Below are positions 1 through 10,367 of a stretch of 64,000 nucleotides of DNA, piece after piece. Below the pieces are notes generated by a model, which worked only from the letters and a program-made list of their open reading frames with translations, was not told the origin of the DNA and did no database searches. Source of the stretch: Spiroplasma syrphidicola EA-1 (GTDB taxonomy: Bacteria; Bacillota_I; Bacilli_A; Mycoplasmatales; Mycoplasmataceae); contig NC_021284.1 of the NCBI RefSeq assembly GCF_000400955.1, positions 496,001-560,000 of the forward strand, in the 5' to 3' direction. Every line of letters begins with the position of its first letter. The first letter of the stretch is position 1. The position numbers and the translations under genes are program-made.

Positions 1-2
1 TT

Positions 3-2126
3 AAATATTTTGATTTTTTATGATTGTTTATTAAAGAAAATCCGGTTTTTATAACTTTGCTATGTGTAATTCTAACTACCATTTTTTGAACTATAGCTTT
101 TACTATTATTTTAATTAAAAAAGAATTGGAAAAAGTTTATATTAAAGAAGTAGATTCAACTGAATATGGTGCAGCAAAATGAATAGTTAATGAACTAAAG
201 GAAAAGGGAAAAATAGAATCTTTCAATGAACTATATCCTAGTTATAGTCTTATAAATTCTGAGCAACCTGGTTGAGCAACAAGATTTATTAAAAACAAAA
301 ATGAGTTAGTTTTTAACATTCGAGATAATACGCATGTCGTATGTTTAGGACCAACAAATTCCGGAAAGTCTCAAAAAATCGTAATGCCCTCAGCAATTTA
401 TAATGCAAATTTGGCTTCTGACAAACAACCATGTATGGTTTTTACTGATCCAAAAGGAGAGTTATATCAAAATCTTTCTAAACCATTACAAGAAAAGGGA
501 TATGAAGTATTAACCTTAAATTTACGTGATGCTAAATTATCCTCATCTTGAAACCCGCTAGCTATTGCATTCAAATATTATTATGATTCAGTTACATTAA
601 ATGAACAAATTCAGATGGTTAAATTCAATAACTTAGAAGAGTTAAAAGAAAAATTGAAAGACATTAAGTGCTATGATCATGAAGAAAGTTTTTGTTATGA
701 TTGTTTAAATTCACTAGAAGAAAAAGGACAAATTGCTATTTTTGAAAAGATGTGATTTAGAAAAGTAAGTAAAGCAGAGTTGCTTTGTGAAACAATGAAA
801 CGAGAATTAAAATCTTTTGCTATTGAAGAAATTAATGATTTAGTTTTAACAATTTGACCGTTAAAAGGGAGCGACAATGATCACTTTTCTACAATGGCCG
901 GAAGTATTGCCAAATGTTTAATGCTAGGGATGTTAGAAATATTGGATAAAGACCCAAATGAATTGACACTAGAAATGTTCAATTTGCCAACTATCGGAAT
1001 TTTGGCATCAGACCGCCAAAAAATGAAACAATGACATAATTCTTTACCTCTAAAATCAATGGCCCGAATAATTGGTTCAAATGCCTTGAAAACGGGTGAT
1101 AAAGAACTAGGTTCTATTTTATCTACGTTAGATAAAGGACTACAAATTTATCAAGATATTGGAATTCAGACTATTGTTTGTAAAAACGAAATTGATTTAT
1201 TTGCATTTACTGATAAGCCAAAAGCTCTATTTCTAATTGTGCCTGATGAAAAAACTAACCGCCATATTTTTGCCAGTTTAATTGTTTCTCAATTATATAA
1301 AGCAAATGTTCTGATAGCAAATTCACAATCTAATAAGCGTTTGCCAAGAGACATCCAATTTTATTTAGATGAATTTGGGAACATGCCAATGATTCCAAAC
1401 TTTCAAGGATTCGTAACGGTTGCTCGAAGTCGAGGGATGTTCTTTTTACTTATTTTGCAAGACTTTTTACAATTAGACCAAAAATATGGAAAAGAAAATG
1501 GGGGGATTATTCGCTCCAATTGTAACTTAAACATTTATATTCAAACAAATGATACACAAACAGCCGAAATGTATTCAAAAATTCTAGGTGATCAAACAGT
1601 AGAAGTTGTCAGTTACACAACTAGTCGCGATCCAAAAACAAAGAAAATCATTAAAAACCCACCACAAACTAGATTAGAAGGAATGCCATTAATTAAAGCC
1701 GGGGATTTGATGAAACTAAAAAATCCTTATGGAATTATTTTTAGTTCGAAAGAAAATCCAGGATTAGTTTACATGGAATCAGCCTGAAAATTTGCTAAGG
1801 AATTTAATCTAGGAAAAGAACGAAAAGAAAAAGAAATTAATACTGTTGATTTCTTAAATGACTACTTTTTTGATTTATTTTCATATGTTCCCGGTAAAAA
1901 TAATATTGATGTTGATATTTTGGTCAAACAAGAAACAGAAAGAGAGATTTCACAAAGCAAAGAAAAGGTTGAATTACCAAATATTACAAGCTTACTAGCT
2001 AAAGCACCAAGTGAAAGAACACCCGAAGAACGTGAAATTGTTGCAAAATATCGCAACATTCAAACCAAAATAAATAAAGAAGAAAATAAAAATTTAATAA
2101 ATAAAAATAAGCAAGATTTGAAATAA
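3..2126 (+). CDS. traG: VirD4/TraG-type conjugative coupling protein (5' partial)
   Basis: Couples the relaxosome to the type IV secretion channel and powers DNA export; inner-membrane ATPase. The reading frame is open from the window edge, so the start is missing. Visible are N-terminal hydrophobic segments (about residues 5-45 of the fragment), a Walker A loop GPTNSGKS around residue 120 and a Walker B-like LDEFGNMP near residue 455, in the family order. At least 707 residues are present and many TGA codons are read as Trp. The C-terminal 100 residues are Lys/Glu-rich. The stop codon lies inside a terminator hairpin. Family assignment is confident. Confidence 0.92.
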
Positions 2127-2138
2127 ATCTTGTTTTTA
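2112..2138 (+). terminator. Intrinsic terminator after traG
   Basis: CAAGATTT (2112-2119) pairs with AAATCTTG (2125-2132), followed by TTTTT. The traG stop codon is in the loop region. Confidence 0.8.
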
Positions 2139-2184
2139 TGTGTAAAATAAAGATAATTAACATAATAATTAGGAAGGATAGCAT

Positions 2185-3225
2185 ATGAGAAATATTTTTT
2201 GGTCAGTAAAATTTATTTTTAGTTATAGTAGTATCAATGAAACAGAAAATACATCAAAGTGAACTGATATTGATATTCTACAAGCTGTTTTAGCCGGAGT
2301 TGGAGGATTAGTGAGCATAATAGCTTTAACTTTTGGTATTATTATTTGAATTAATCATCAGAGGAATTATTACTTTAAATTTGAAAAATGTTATAAAAAG
2401 TATAATAAATTTATGTATTTTTATAAAAAAAAATTTAGAAGTATGGATGTTGATACATCAATAATGTTTAAAAATATTACATTTTATTTTAATAAAAAGT
2501 ATAATATTTATTTTAAAAAAGTTGATTCTTATTATATACCATTTAAAGATTATTGTTCTTTGAATATTGTAGTAAAAAAAATCAAAAAGAGTATAAAAAA
2601 TCTTTATTGATTTTATAAAATAATCATAAAAAATAATATTCGTAAAGATAATATTTATGTCAAAATATATCAAAATTGAGAAGATTTTTTAGAACCAAAT
2701 TGAGAAAATAAAGTCATTGAAAATTCAATATATGATAGATTACATCCAAATATAATTTCTAAAAATCTTAAGATACCTATTGTTAAAAATTATAATGACT
2801 GATTAGAATATAAAAATAATTTAATTAAAAAACCAGAAAAATTAATAGCTTACATTCCCCAATTGTTTGATTTTTTTGGTAAAAAATATGCAAATGAAGT
2901 TGTTATAAAAGAACCAATTGTGGCTGATGATAAAACAATACTAAGAGGAATGTCAATGGGATTTGATGCAAATTCATGAATAAATGGATTAAATAATGGT
3001 ATAGATGATGAACGTGAATGAATTTTTGAAGTTTTTATTTTTCTTGTTCAAGAAAATATAGAATTTGAAAAAAAAATTTGAAGTTGAGATTATAGGGTCT
3101 TATCATCAGTAAATAAAAAATGATATAAAAGAAGGGCTGATTTTTCTATTTTTGAAATATGTGAAATTGAACAAAAAGGTGCTAAATATTTTGCTGAACA
3201 AATTAAAAAGCAAACAGAAAAATAA
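2185..3225 (+). CDS. Hypothetical membrane-anchored protein, 346 aa
   Basis: No family recognised. The ATG follows AGGAAGGATA at a normal spacing. One clear transmembrane segment lies near residues 34-53 (LQAVLAGVGGLVSIIALTFG region), followed by a long, basic, Lys/Ile/Tyr-rich cytoplasmic or external part with many TGA-encoded Trp. It sits 58 nt after traG, behind a terminator, so it probably has its own promoter. Extreme A+T content and the low-complexity middle are typical of Spiroplasma accessory genes. It could be a conjugation accessory or ICE cargo protein. Confidence 0.75.
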
Positions 3226-3289
3226 TAATAAAAATAACTTAATAAATACAAATAGGATAATATCTTTAAAAAAAGGGAGTGGGGGTTAT

Positions 3290-4102
3290 ATGTCAAGTTT
3301 TTATATTAAAAAATTTTTAATTGAATTAGTAGTAATTACATTTTCTACTATTTTTATTTTGGACTTTCTAATAATAATAAAATTATTTCCATGGGAATTA
3401 TTATTAATAAATTTATTAATATTATTTTTAATTCCAATTTTATTAGTTATTTCTATACCGTTTAATAAATATACAAACAATACTTTTAATTCAATTTTTG
3501 CAGAAAATATATTTGTTAAATCATACTACAATTTTGTTTGATCTAAAATTGGAATTATGTGACTTAATATAATTTTAAGAAGTGTAATAATATTTTCATT
3601 TGCGTTATTAAGTTATTTTTATTATTCTTTTAGTGTTGAAAAAAACCAAAATTCTTGAAGTATATTTTTTCTAGCTTTTTTTACATCTTTAGTACCGATT
3701 GAATTTAAACTATATTTTATATTATTTAATATTCCAGACAATTACCTTAAAAAAGGCAAAGAGAGCATCAAACAATTATATATAGTTTTATCTGAAGCTA
3801 TTAACTATATTCAAGAAAAACTTGAAAATAAGGAACTTGAAAATAAGGAACTTGAAAATAAGGAACTTGAAAATTATAAAAATTTTATTAAATTTCAAAT
3901 ATTAGATTCATTTATTTTTAAAAACTCAAAGTTTGATTTTTCAATTAAAATTGATATTAAAATATTATTGTCATGAATTAAAATAATGAAAAAAACTATA
4001 GATAGTTATTTTTTTCATTATTCAGATAAAGAAAACTTTAGTTGAGATAGTTACATTATGCTTTTATATTTTAAAACTGCTAAGTTTGAAAACAAGATAT
4101 AA
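3290..4102 (+). CDS. Hypothetical multi-pass membrane protein with LENKE repeats, 270 aa
   Basis: No family recognised. The start is placed at the ATG preceded by AAAGGGAGTGGGGG; the frame is open further upstream without a better ribosome site. Hydrophobic segments occur near residues 10-35, 38-55, 85-110 and 120-140. A short charged coiled-coil follows, built from three perfect 15-bp repeats encoding LENKE (3821-3865), then a soluble tail. It shares the membrane-plus-soluble layout of the preceding gene, so the two may work together. A terminator follows at 4161. Confidence 0.72.
3821..3873 (+). repeat. 15-bp tandem repeat, 3.5 copies, within the 3290 gene
   Basis: CTTGAAAATAAGGAA occurs three times in perfect tandem plus an 8-nt partial copy. 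The unit is a multiple of three, so copy-number change would lengthen the coiled-coil without a frameshift. Confidence 0.9.
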
Positions 4103-4104
4103 TC

Positions 4105-4340
4105 CTCGGCTGTCCGAGAAAGAGGGCAAAAAGAAAAGTGCGCACACTTTTGCGCCCACGAAAAAGGCTGTAAACACAGTCTTTTTTATACTTTAGCGCG
4201 CACTTTTATGCCCTCTTGTAGAGTGAGTGCGCCCACGATTTTTCCGATATCTATCGGAAAAATTGGGGTTGTGCGCGCACTCCTTATCCTGCTTCTGAAA
4301 TTACTCCGTAATTTTCGAAGAAATGGGGTATAATGTTAAG
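4105..4340. other. Repeat-dense intergenic region, candidate oriT or replication origin
   Basis: No gene is visible. In order: hairpin CTCGG/CCGAG (4105-4118); a long interrupted inverted repeat with arms AAGAGGGCA + AAAAGTGCGC (4120-4143) and GCGCACTTTT + TGCCCTCTT (4198-4217); an 11-bp direct repeat TGCGCCCACGA (4151-4161 and 4228-4238); 8-bp arms GAGTGCGC/GCGCACTC (4225-4232, 4275-4282) enclosing a perfect 11-bp palindrome TTTTTCCGATA/TATCGGAAAAA (4239-4262); and a small inverted repeat near 4297-4316. The region is far richer in G+C than its surroundings. The architecture resembles origins of transfer or plasmid origins; function is inferred. Confidence 0.55.
4161..4187 (+). terminator. 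Intrinsic terminator
   Basis: AAAAAGGCTGT pairs with ACAGTCTTTTT (one G-T pair) around an AAAC loop, ending in a T-run. It terminates the 3290 gene and lies inside the inverted-repeat-rich region. Confidence 0.75.
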
Positions 4341-4410
4341 GTAGATGACCAAATGACACATGCTACGATTTTTATCGTATGCATGTGTTTTTTATTTGGT
4401 AAAGAACAAA
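4329..4410 (+). promoter_or_regulatory. ICE leader element, copy 1 (promoter plus nested hairpin)
   Basis: TATAAT at 4329-4334 is followed after 6 nt by a 70-nt element (4341-4410) repeated almost exactly three more times in the ICE. It folds as an outer stem ACCAAAT/ATTTGGT (4348-4354, 4394-4400), a middle stem ACACATGC/GCATGTGT (4356-4363, 4381-4388) and a top stem TACGAT/ATCGTA (4364-4369, 4374-4379) with a TTTT loop. A T-run follows the middle stem, so the inner hairpin looks like an intrinsic terminator at the start of the transcript. This copy precedes the 4432 gene and, further on, the traE operon. Confidence 0.8.
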
Positions 4411-4431
4411 TTAGAATGAAAGGTTTAATAA

Positions 4432-4992
4432 ATGTCATTAAGTGAAAAAAATAAACTAGATAAATTAAGTACATTGTGATCAAAGATAGATTCTGAATAT
4501 AAATATTCTAGAAATGAAAGTATTCTGAGAAATGGATGAATATTGGGCCAATTTATTGGTAATCCGGAGTTAGATTTAATTTGTAGTAATAGTAATATCC
4601 TAAATTTAGTTAATTTAGCTTATTCATTTAAAGAAATGAATGATGAAGAATTTAACGCGAAATTTAATGATTTGCCAGAAAATGTTGAAAAATACCAAGT
4701 TGTTAATTTTAATGAAAAATTCCCAATGAAAGATGGAAGTGATTTAGCCTTGAATCGTGAAGAAGCCATTAAAGAAATTAAAGAGTTGATAAAAAATGAT
4801 TCGGAATATACTTTTACAGCAACTGGTTATTGCCCGGTAGAAAATGAAGATGAAGATTTAACAGGAGATGGCCATTATTGAACGCAATGAGATGATTTAA
4901 CAAGTGAAGAATTAATTGATAAATTAAGCGATCATAATTATCAAATTGAAGTCTGAATATGTAATGAATTATCTAACGAGATGGAATTATAA
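4432..4992 (+). CDS. Hypothetical acidic protein, 186 aa
   Basis: No family recognised. The ATG follows GAAAGG 9 nt upstream and lies 21 nt after leader element copy 1, so it is the first gene of that unit. The product is soluble and strongly acidic (runs such as ENEDEDLTGDG and DDLTSEEL), without signal peptide or membrane segment. Acidic small proteins in conjugative elements are sometimes anti-restriction DNA mimics, but no such family signature is visible here. Confidence 0.75.
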
Positions 4993-5002
4993 AAATAAAA
5001 AA

Positions 5003-5085
5003 AGAACCAATGGTTCTAAAATCATACCTGAACTATTCAGGTACTTACGTCTCATCTTATAAGTAAAAACTTACAACACTAAGAT
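5003..5085 (+). promoter_or_regulatory. Three successive hairpins before the traE operon
   Basis: Hairpin 1: AGAACCA/TGGTTCT (5003-5017). Hairpin 2: perfect 8-bp TACCTGAA/TTCAGGTA with a 3-nt loop (5025-5043). Hairpin 3: nested ATCTTA/TAAGAT (5054-5059, 5080-5085) enclosing TAAGT/ACTTA around AAAA (5060-5073). Only the first could be a weak terminator and it lacks a T-run. The set sits in the 144-nt gap before the 5137 gene and could be a structured leader, a processing site or a protein-binding site. Confidence 0.5.
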
Positions 5086-5136
5086 AAATTAATATTAACA
5101 TACTATAAACAAAAAACAATAGAAATGAGGAAAAAT

Positions 5137-5865
5137 ATGAAAATACGCACATGACAAGTATATGAAGTTCAGAATCCAGGAGATTTAGATCAATACGGAA
5201 ATCAAAAGAAACGTGCATTTATAGCATTAGGACAGGGGCATAATCCATATCAAACATATGGAATATTGACTACTACTTCTTATAAGAATAATGAAATAAA
5301 AAATCAATTAGTTATAAAAGATTTACTAAATAATAATAAAGAAAATAAATTATTGCCAAATAACTTAGTTAGAATATTTAATTCAAATATTATTAAAGAA
5401 TTTTATCATATTGAAAATAAAGAGAAATCATTAGTTGATATATCAAAGGAAAATAAAAAGAAAATTATTGAGCATTTTAATTTGAAAGAGTATCGAACTG
5501 TAAAAGAGTTTCAATTTCATTCGTTAGATAAAGATGAGACAATTGACTATTCTTATCAGGTAAACACTTTGTTAAAAGGAATTAATAAAAATCTTGATCA
5601 AGCATATGATGCAACTGGGAATTTAATTGATGAATTAGCAGATAAACATGTGTCAGGAGATAAAGGAGTTGTTTTAGATATTGAAACTTATGCCCAGTTA
5701 AACCAGGGTTATGAAAATGCTCAATATTTACAAAATGAATTATCTAAAGCTCATCAAAAAATTAATGTTCTTGAAAAAGAAAATGAACAATTAAAATATG
5801 AAAATGATAATTTAAAAAATAGTCAAATTAAGGCAAGTGAAGAAGATTATGAAATGGAGATGTAA
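5137..5865 (+). CDS. Hypothetical protein with PemK/MazF-like N-terminus and C-terminal coiled coil, 242 aa
   Basis: The ATG follows AATGAGG at good spacing. Residues 1-115 have the beta-strand spacing of PemK/MazF proteins (QVYEV, then KKRAFIALG, then YGILTTTSY, then VRIFNSNIIKEF), but the identification is tentative. Residues 175-230 are a strong heptad coiled-coil. The end (EEDYEMEM) and its junction to the next gene are almost the same as at 13,620-13,645. The stop is 2 nt before the VirB4 gene, so the two are co-translated. A toxin-derived domain joined to a coiled coil could serve as a conjugation regulator or accessory. Confidence 0.75.
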
Positions 5866-5867
5866 AA

Positions 5868-8543
5868 ATGAATAATAGTATCATCGCTCCTCAATTAAAA
5901 AAGCAGAAGTTAAAGTTAAAAGATAACTTTACGTTAGTTGATTTAGCCTTTACGCTTATTTATGCAGTTATTGCTTTTTTGATTGGTTATAATTTAGTAT
6001 TTTTATCAATGCTAATTCGAATAATTATTGGTATAACGGTGTTTATGTTTTTAATGCTGACGTTAATTCATTCAGAACGCTATAATGCGAAAATCTATAT
6101 GATTGCAATTCGAGGATTCATTTTTTGGAGTAAAAAGAAAAAGTTTAGTATAGATTCTAAAACTAATAACACATCTTTACTAATGCCTTATCGAAAATTG
6201 CATGATGAAGGTTATATTGAAACAAGTATTTTAGAGGGTGGTAAAAAATGATATATTAGTGCCTTAGAAGTTAAAGGTATTAATATCACAACTTTAGATC
6301 CCGAAGAACAAATCCTAAAATTAGAACAATTAGCTAGTATGTTTCGTTTGACCGATTGTCAATTAAGTTTAGTAAAAATGGAGCGTCCTCATAATCTGAA
6401 TAAGAATTTGAAATTTCTACAAACAGTCATGAATAAATTAGAAGAATTAAAGAAAACTAAAAAATTATCTAAACATGGTTATGATAGTAGAACAAAACAA
6501 TTGGAAGGTTATCAAAACTTATATTCTGACCAGGAAGGAATTTTAGGATATTCACAAACGGCAAAGACTTTTATTTTATTTATTTATGAAACAGAAGTTT
6601 CAAAACTATTTAAAGCTGTTAAATTAATTAAAAGTAAAATTAATGAAATAAATTTGCGAGCTGAAGAAATTACTAAATATGAATTAGTAAATAACATTAA
6701 ACTTATTTTTAATCCATATGACGAACCGTTTTCTAATGAAAAAATAGATGAATATAGTAACAAACTAAATGAACTATTAGCAATTGATAATATTACATTT
6801 ACCCAAAATAATTTTAAAATTAATGATGTTTATTATTCGGTAAAAGGAGTTAGAGATTATCCAACTTATCCTCAGAATGGTTGAGCAGCTAAATTATGTG
6901 CAACAGATAGTACTGTTATTATTAACATTGCTAAAACTAATTTAGATGCAGTTAAAGAACAATTACACAGGGCAATGGTAAATGCACGTACTAACTTTTT
7001 TTCAATTAAAAGAACTGTTAATCGAACAGAAAAAGAAAATGAATATCAGTCGTTTGAAAATCTAGTAAATTTAATTTCTTCTGGTGAAGAAACAATTAAA
7101 AGAGTTAATGTCTTATTTTTGAACTATGGTGTTGATAAGAAAACTTTAAAACAAGCAGAAGAAAGTGTGGAATTGCTTTTAAAACAACAAAATATGAAAA
7201 TGGATTATCTGCTTTTCAAGCAAATAGATGGATATAGTGGGATCTTACCAAAACCAACTGACCCAACAGCATATACAAATTCATTTGAAATGCCGTGTGT
7301 AACTATTGGTAATTCATTTCCATTTCTAAATAATGCTTTAGAAGATGAAAAAGGTTTATTTGTTGGTTATAACTCGACAGGTGATGTTGTATTTTCTGAT
7401 CAGTTTAAGCGAGGGGGAGACTATCAAAATTCGAATGCCTTTTTTATTGGAACAACTGGGGGAGGTAAAACAACAACTGTTAGCAAATTTCTAAATTACC
7501 ATATTGCCTTAGGTCGCAAAGTAATTATTATTGATCCCAAACGAGAATTTGGTCAGTTATGTAACTATCATGATGGCAATTGAATTGATGCAGGAAGTGG
7601 GACAAAAGGTAATTTTAATCCTTTGCAAATTCAAGTTCCAGTTGATGAAAATATTAGTATTGAAATGGTTATTGGAGACCATTTACAAATTCTAGAAACA
7701 TTCTTTCGTTTTACAGAACCTTCATTTTATGAAGAGGAAATAAAATTCTTATTGCAAAGAATATTAGATTTTTATTTATCTTTAAAAGTTAATAAATCAA
7801 ATAAAATAGTAAAAATGAAAAATAGTGATTGGCCAACTTTTAGTGATTTAGTTATCTTTTTAAAAGCACAAATTCCGAATTTGGGTGAAGAAATCCTTTT
7901 AAATAAAATTATTAAAACAATTGAATATGATTTTACCGGGTATGGGAAATATGCGGCTTTATGAAATAAGCAGTCATCCGTTAGTTTAGCTAATAACTTA
8001 TTAAATGTGCTAGACATTCAAACCTTATATTCAAAATCACAATTTAATGTTTTAAAAGCTCAAATGTTCTTAATGTTAAATTTCATTCGAAATGAAATTA
8101 ATAATAATCGTTTTAATGATAATAATGAAATCATTCTTGCTGTTGATGAGGCCCACGTTGTTATTGATCGCGATAATCCACAAGCTTTAAAATTCTTATT
8201 TGAAACAGTCAAAATGATTAGAGGATTTAATGGGGGTGTTATGTTAGTCACCCAAAACTTATCAGACTTTAAAACAACCCCGGAATTAGAACGTGAAGCA
8301 ACAGCAATTTTGAACAATGCTCAATATGTTGGAATTTTAAAACTAAAACAAAAAGATTTACAGGATGTGAGCGATTTGTACCAGGCAAGTGGTGGTTTAT
8401 CATCGGCTGAAATTAACTTTTGTGCAACTGCGCAAAGGGGAGATATGTTATTTATGGCAACAGATTATAATCGCCATTGCCTACATGTTGAATTAACTGA
8501 AATTGAACAAGAAGCAATAGGTATTAAACTAACAGAAAACTAA
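5868..8543 (+). CDS. traE: VirB4/TraE-type conjugation ATPase with fused N-terminal membrane domain, 891 aa
   Basis: Energises assembly and substrate movement of the type IV secretion channel. The ATG follows GGAGATG and overlaps no other gene. Residues 20-80 contain two hydrophobic segments resembling a VirB3/PrgI-like module fused to the ATPase, as in many Gram-positive systems. Walker A GTTGGGKT is at residues 528-535 and Walker B LAVDEAH near 757-763. A C-terminal NAQYVGILKLKQKD segment matches the VirB4 fold. The frame is intact when TGA is read as Trp at several positions. The best recognised gene of the element. Confidence 0.95.
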
Positions 8544-8564
8544 AACTTAAAAGTGAGGTAAAAA

Positions 8565-8741
8565 ATGGGAAAACAGAGTAAAAAAACAACAAAATCAAAT
8601 AATTTTAGAATCCAACTAAAATTATCCCCGGAAACATATTTTGAAGTTAAAAAATATACTGATGAAGAACATTCGTTGGGGGATGTAATTCGATATTTTA
8701 TTACTGAGGGATTAAAACAAAATGAAAAAAGTGATGATTAA
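8565..8741 (+). CDS. Small ribbon-helix-helix-like protein, 58 aa
   Basis: A short basic N-terminus precedes FRIQLKLSPETYFEVKKY and a helix pair ending YFITEGLKQ, the pattern of a MetJ/Arc-type ribbon-helix-helix DNA-binding protein. The ATG follows GTGAGG 21 nt after the traE stop. The last 20 nt overlap the next gene. Such proteins in conjugative elements act as relaxosome accessories or repressors. The fold is inferred from pattern alone. Confidence 0.68.
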   Translation: MGKQSKKTTKSNNFRIQLKLSPETYFEVKKYTDEEHSLGDVIRYFITEGLKQNEKSDD

Positions 8742-9012
8742 TGATTTGGCCAAACAGTTAGCATCAAAAGCTAATCTAACTCAAAAGCGATCAAAAGAGT
8801 TAATAAATTTAACTTTTGAATTAATTAGTGATGAATTAACTAATGATAATGAGGTTTTAATATCTAACTTTGGTAAATTTAAAACAATAAATGTAAATCG
8901 TGAAGAAACTGTTTTAAAACAAGAACAATATAAAATAAGGGCCAGTAAAACAGTTAGTTTTTCATCAGCCAAAAAGTTTAATCAGTATTTCAGGAGAGTA
9001 AATCATGAGTAA
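8722..9012 (+). CDS. HU/IHF-like DNA-binding protein, 96 aa
   Basis: Residues 1-90 match the HU/IHF family: N-terminal helices (INDLAKQLASKANLTQKRSKELINLTFELISDEL cannot be confused easily in spacing), then VLISNFGKFKTINVNRE and an arm-like region ending SFSSAKKF. The characteristic IxxFGxF core is present as ISNFGKF. Such proteins bend DNA and can assist relaxosome assembly or act as nucleoid proteins. It overlaps the preceding and following genes, so the three are translationally coupled. It differs from a chromosomal HU in its unusual arm sequence. Confidence 0.8.
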   Translation: MKKVMINDLAKQLASKANLTQKRSKELINLTFELISDELTNDNEVLISNFGKFKTINVNREETVLKQEQYKIRASKTVSFSSAKKFNQYFRRVNHE

Positions 9013-9478
9013 AAAGATAGTAGAAGTTAGATTTAAATTAAGACATTTAAATCAAATTCAAGAACATAAATTATTTGTTGAAAGTCATAAAGATAAATAC
9101 AATTCAATTAATGAATTACTAGCTAATACATATATTTCTTCTATTCAAAAAAATAACTTAGAAGATAAAACTGACATGATAGCAGATATAGTTCGTGAAG
9201 AAATAAACAAATCAACAAGTCTTTTATTAAAAGCCACAAAAAATTATACTGATGATTTAGTTTCTTATTTGTTATCGCAACAAATAATTACTGATCAGCG
9301 AATTAAGGTAATGCAAAATATCTTGGCCAAACAACTTGGGATTGATTTAAATACTTTAAATAACCCTGATGAAGAAATTTTACAAGAACTAGATTATATA
9401 AAAGAGTTTTCACAGCAAATTAAAACAGATTATGAAGTTTGAAAAGAAAACCGCCGGAAAGAAAGAGGTAAAAAATAA
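9005..9478 (+). CDS. Hypothetical helical protein, 157 aa
   Basis: No family recognised. It starts inside the last codons of the HU-like gene, preceded by CAGGAGAG. The product is nearly all helical, with charged stretches and a basic C-terminus (WKENRRKERGKK) reached by reading TGA as Trp. It is the last gene of the traE unit and is followed by about 245 nt of featureless A+T-rich DNA. A helical basic protein next to two DNA-binding proteins may be a relaxosome or mating-pair accessory. Confidence 0.72.
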
Positions 9479-9723
9479 TGAATAAATTTAATTTTAATAT
9501 ATAATATTTTTAAATATCAAAAGTATTAAAATATTTATTAAAAATTAATAATTAAATAAAATTAATTATATAGTGACAATACAAAAATTAAAATTTACAA
9601 AATAATAAATTCTTTAAAATATATTTTTTAATTTTATTTAAATTTTAATTATTAATCTTACTAACTATGCTCAAATATAAACTATGGATGGGTCAGGGTG
9701 GGAAAACAGAAAGAAGGAAAACT

Positions 9724-10182
9724 ATGAAAAATATTTTATTAAGTTTAATAAGTTCTACTTTTATAGGAGTTAGTGTGTCACCAGTAATAACTAATTATAA
9801 AATAATTGAAAAATCAGTTAGGGAAGATAAAGATATTACTAATATTGATACTTGAAATGTAAGTGGTGTACATAATATTTTTAAATTAGAGATGGGTAAA
9901 ATTCTAGATTTGTTTAGATCAAACCAGAATGATCAAAAAAATTGAATAATTTGGTATTTACAAAAATTGGCTCCTGATGCTGTAATTAGGGATATTAATA
10001 TTATAGAAGCATTTCATGCCGTAAAAATATCAGAAAAAAATTATATTATTGATGCAGCCCATCCTTATAAAACTGATGAAGTCCCGGAAGTTGGATATTT
10101 TTATTTAGAAGTAAATGGAAACAATATTATAGGAAATGATGTTATTGGCATTTCATATATTTTAGTTGAACAAACAAAATAA
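9724..10182 (+). CDS. Exported protein, 152 aa
   Basis: A signal peptide (MKNILLSLISSTFIGVSVS) without a lipobox cysteine precedes a 130-residue domain of unknown type; TGA is Trp at several sites. The start is chosen because of the signal peptide and the AGAAGGAAAAC ribosome site. A G-rich stretch with GGGTCAGGGTGGG precedes it and resembles the leader of the exported protein at 16,784. It is probably surface-exposed ICE cargo. No family recognised. Confidence 0.78.
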
Positions 10183-10233
10183 ATATTTTATGTAGATAGT
10201 ATTTAAAATTTTATAAATTAAATAATTTTATAG

Positions 10234-10315
10234 TATAATATTTGTGTAGATGACCAAATGACACATGCTACGATTTTTATCGTATGCATGTGTTTTTTAT
10301 TTGGTAAAGGACAAA
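10234..10315 (+). promoter_or_regulatory. ICE leader element, copy 2
   Basis: TATAAT at 10,234-10,239, then the 70-nt element at 10,246-10,315 with all three stems of copy 1 conserved. The upstream context TATAGTATAATATTTGT is shared with copies 3 and 4. It precedes the 10,368 gene by 52 nt. Confidence 0.8.
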
Positions 10316-10367
10316 CTAACCTAAATATTAATTTTTTATTTACAGAAAGTATAGAGGAAATTAATAT

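Noticed and set aside
2458-2673. Minus-strand frame of 71 residues
   Set aside because: Low-complexity antisense of the 2185 gene, which is continuous from ribosome site to stop.
9479-9505. ATG directly after the 9005 gene (MNKFNFNI)
   Set aside because: Only eight codons and no similarity; the following sequence is A+T-rich and featureless.
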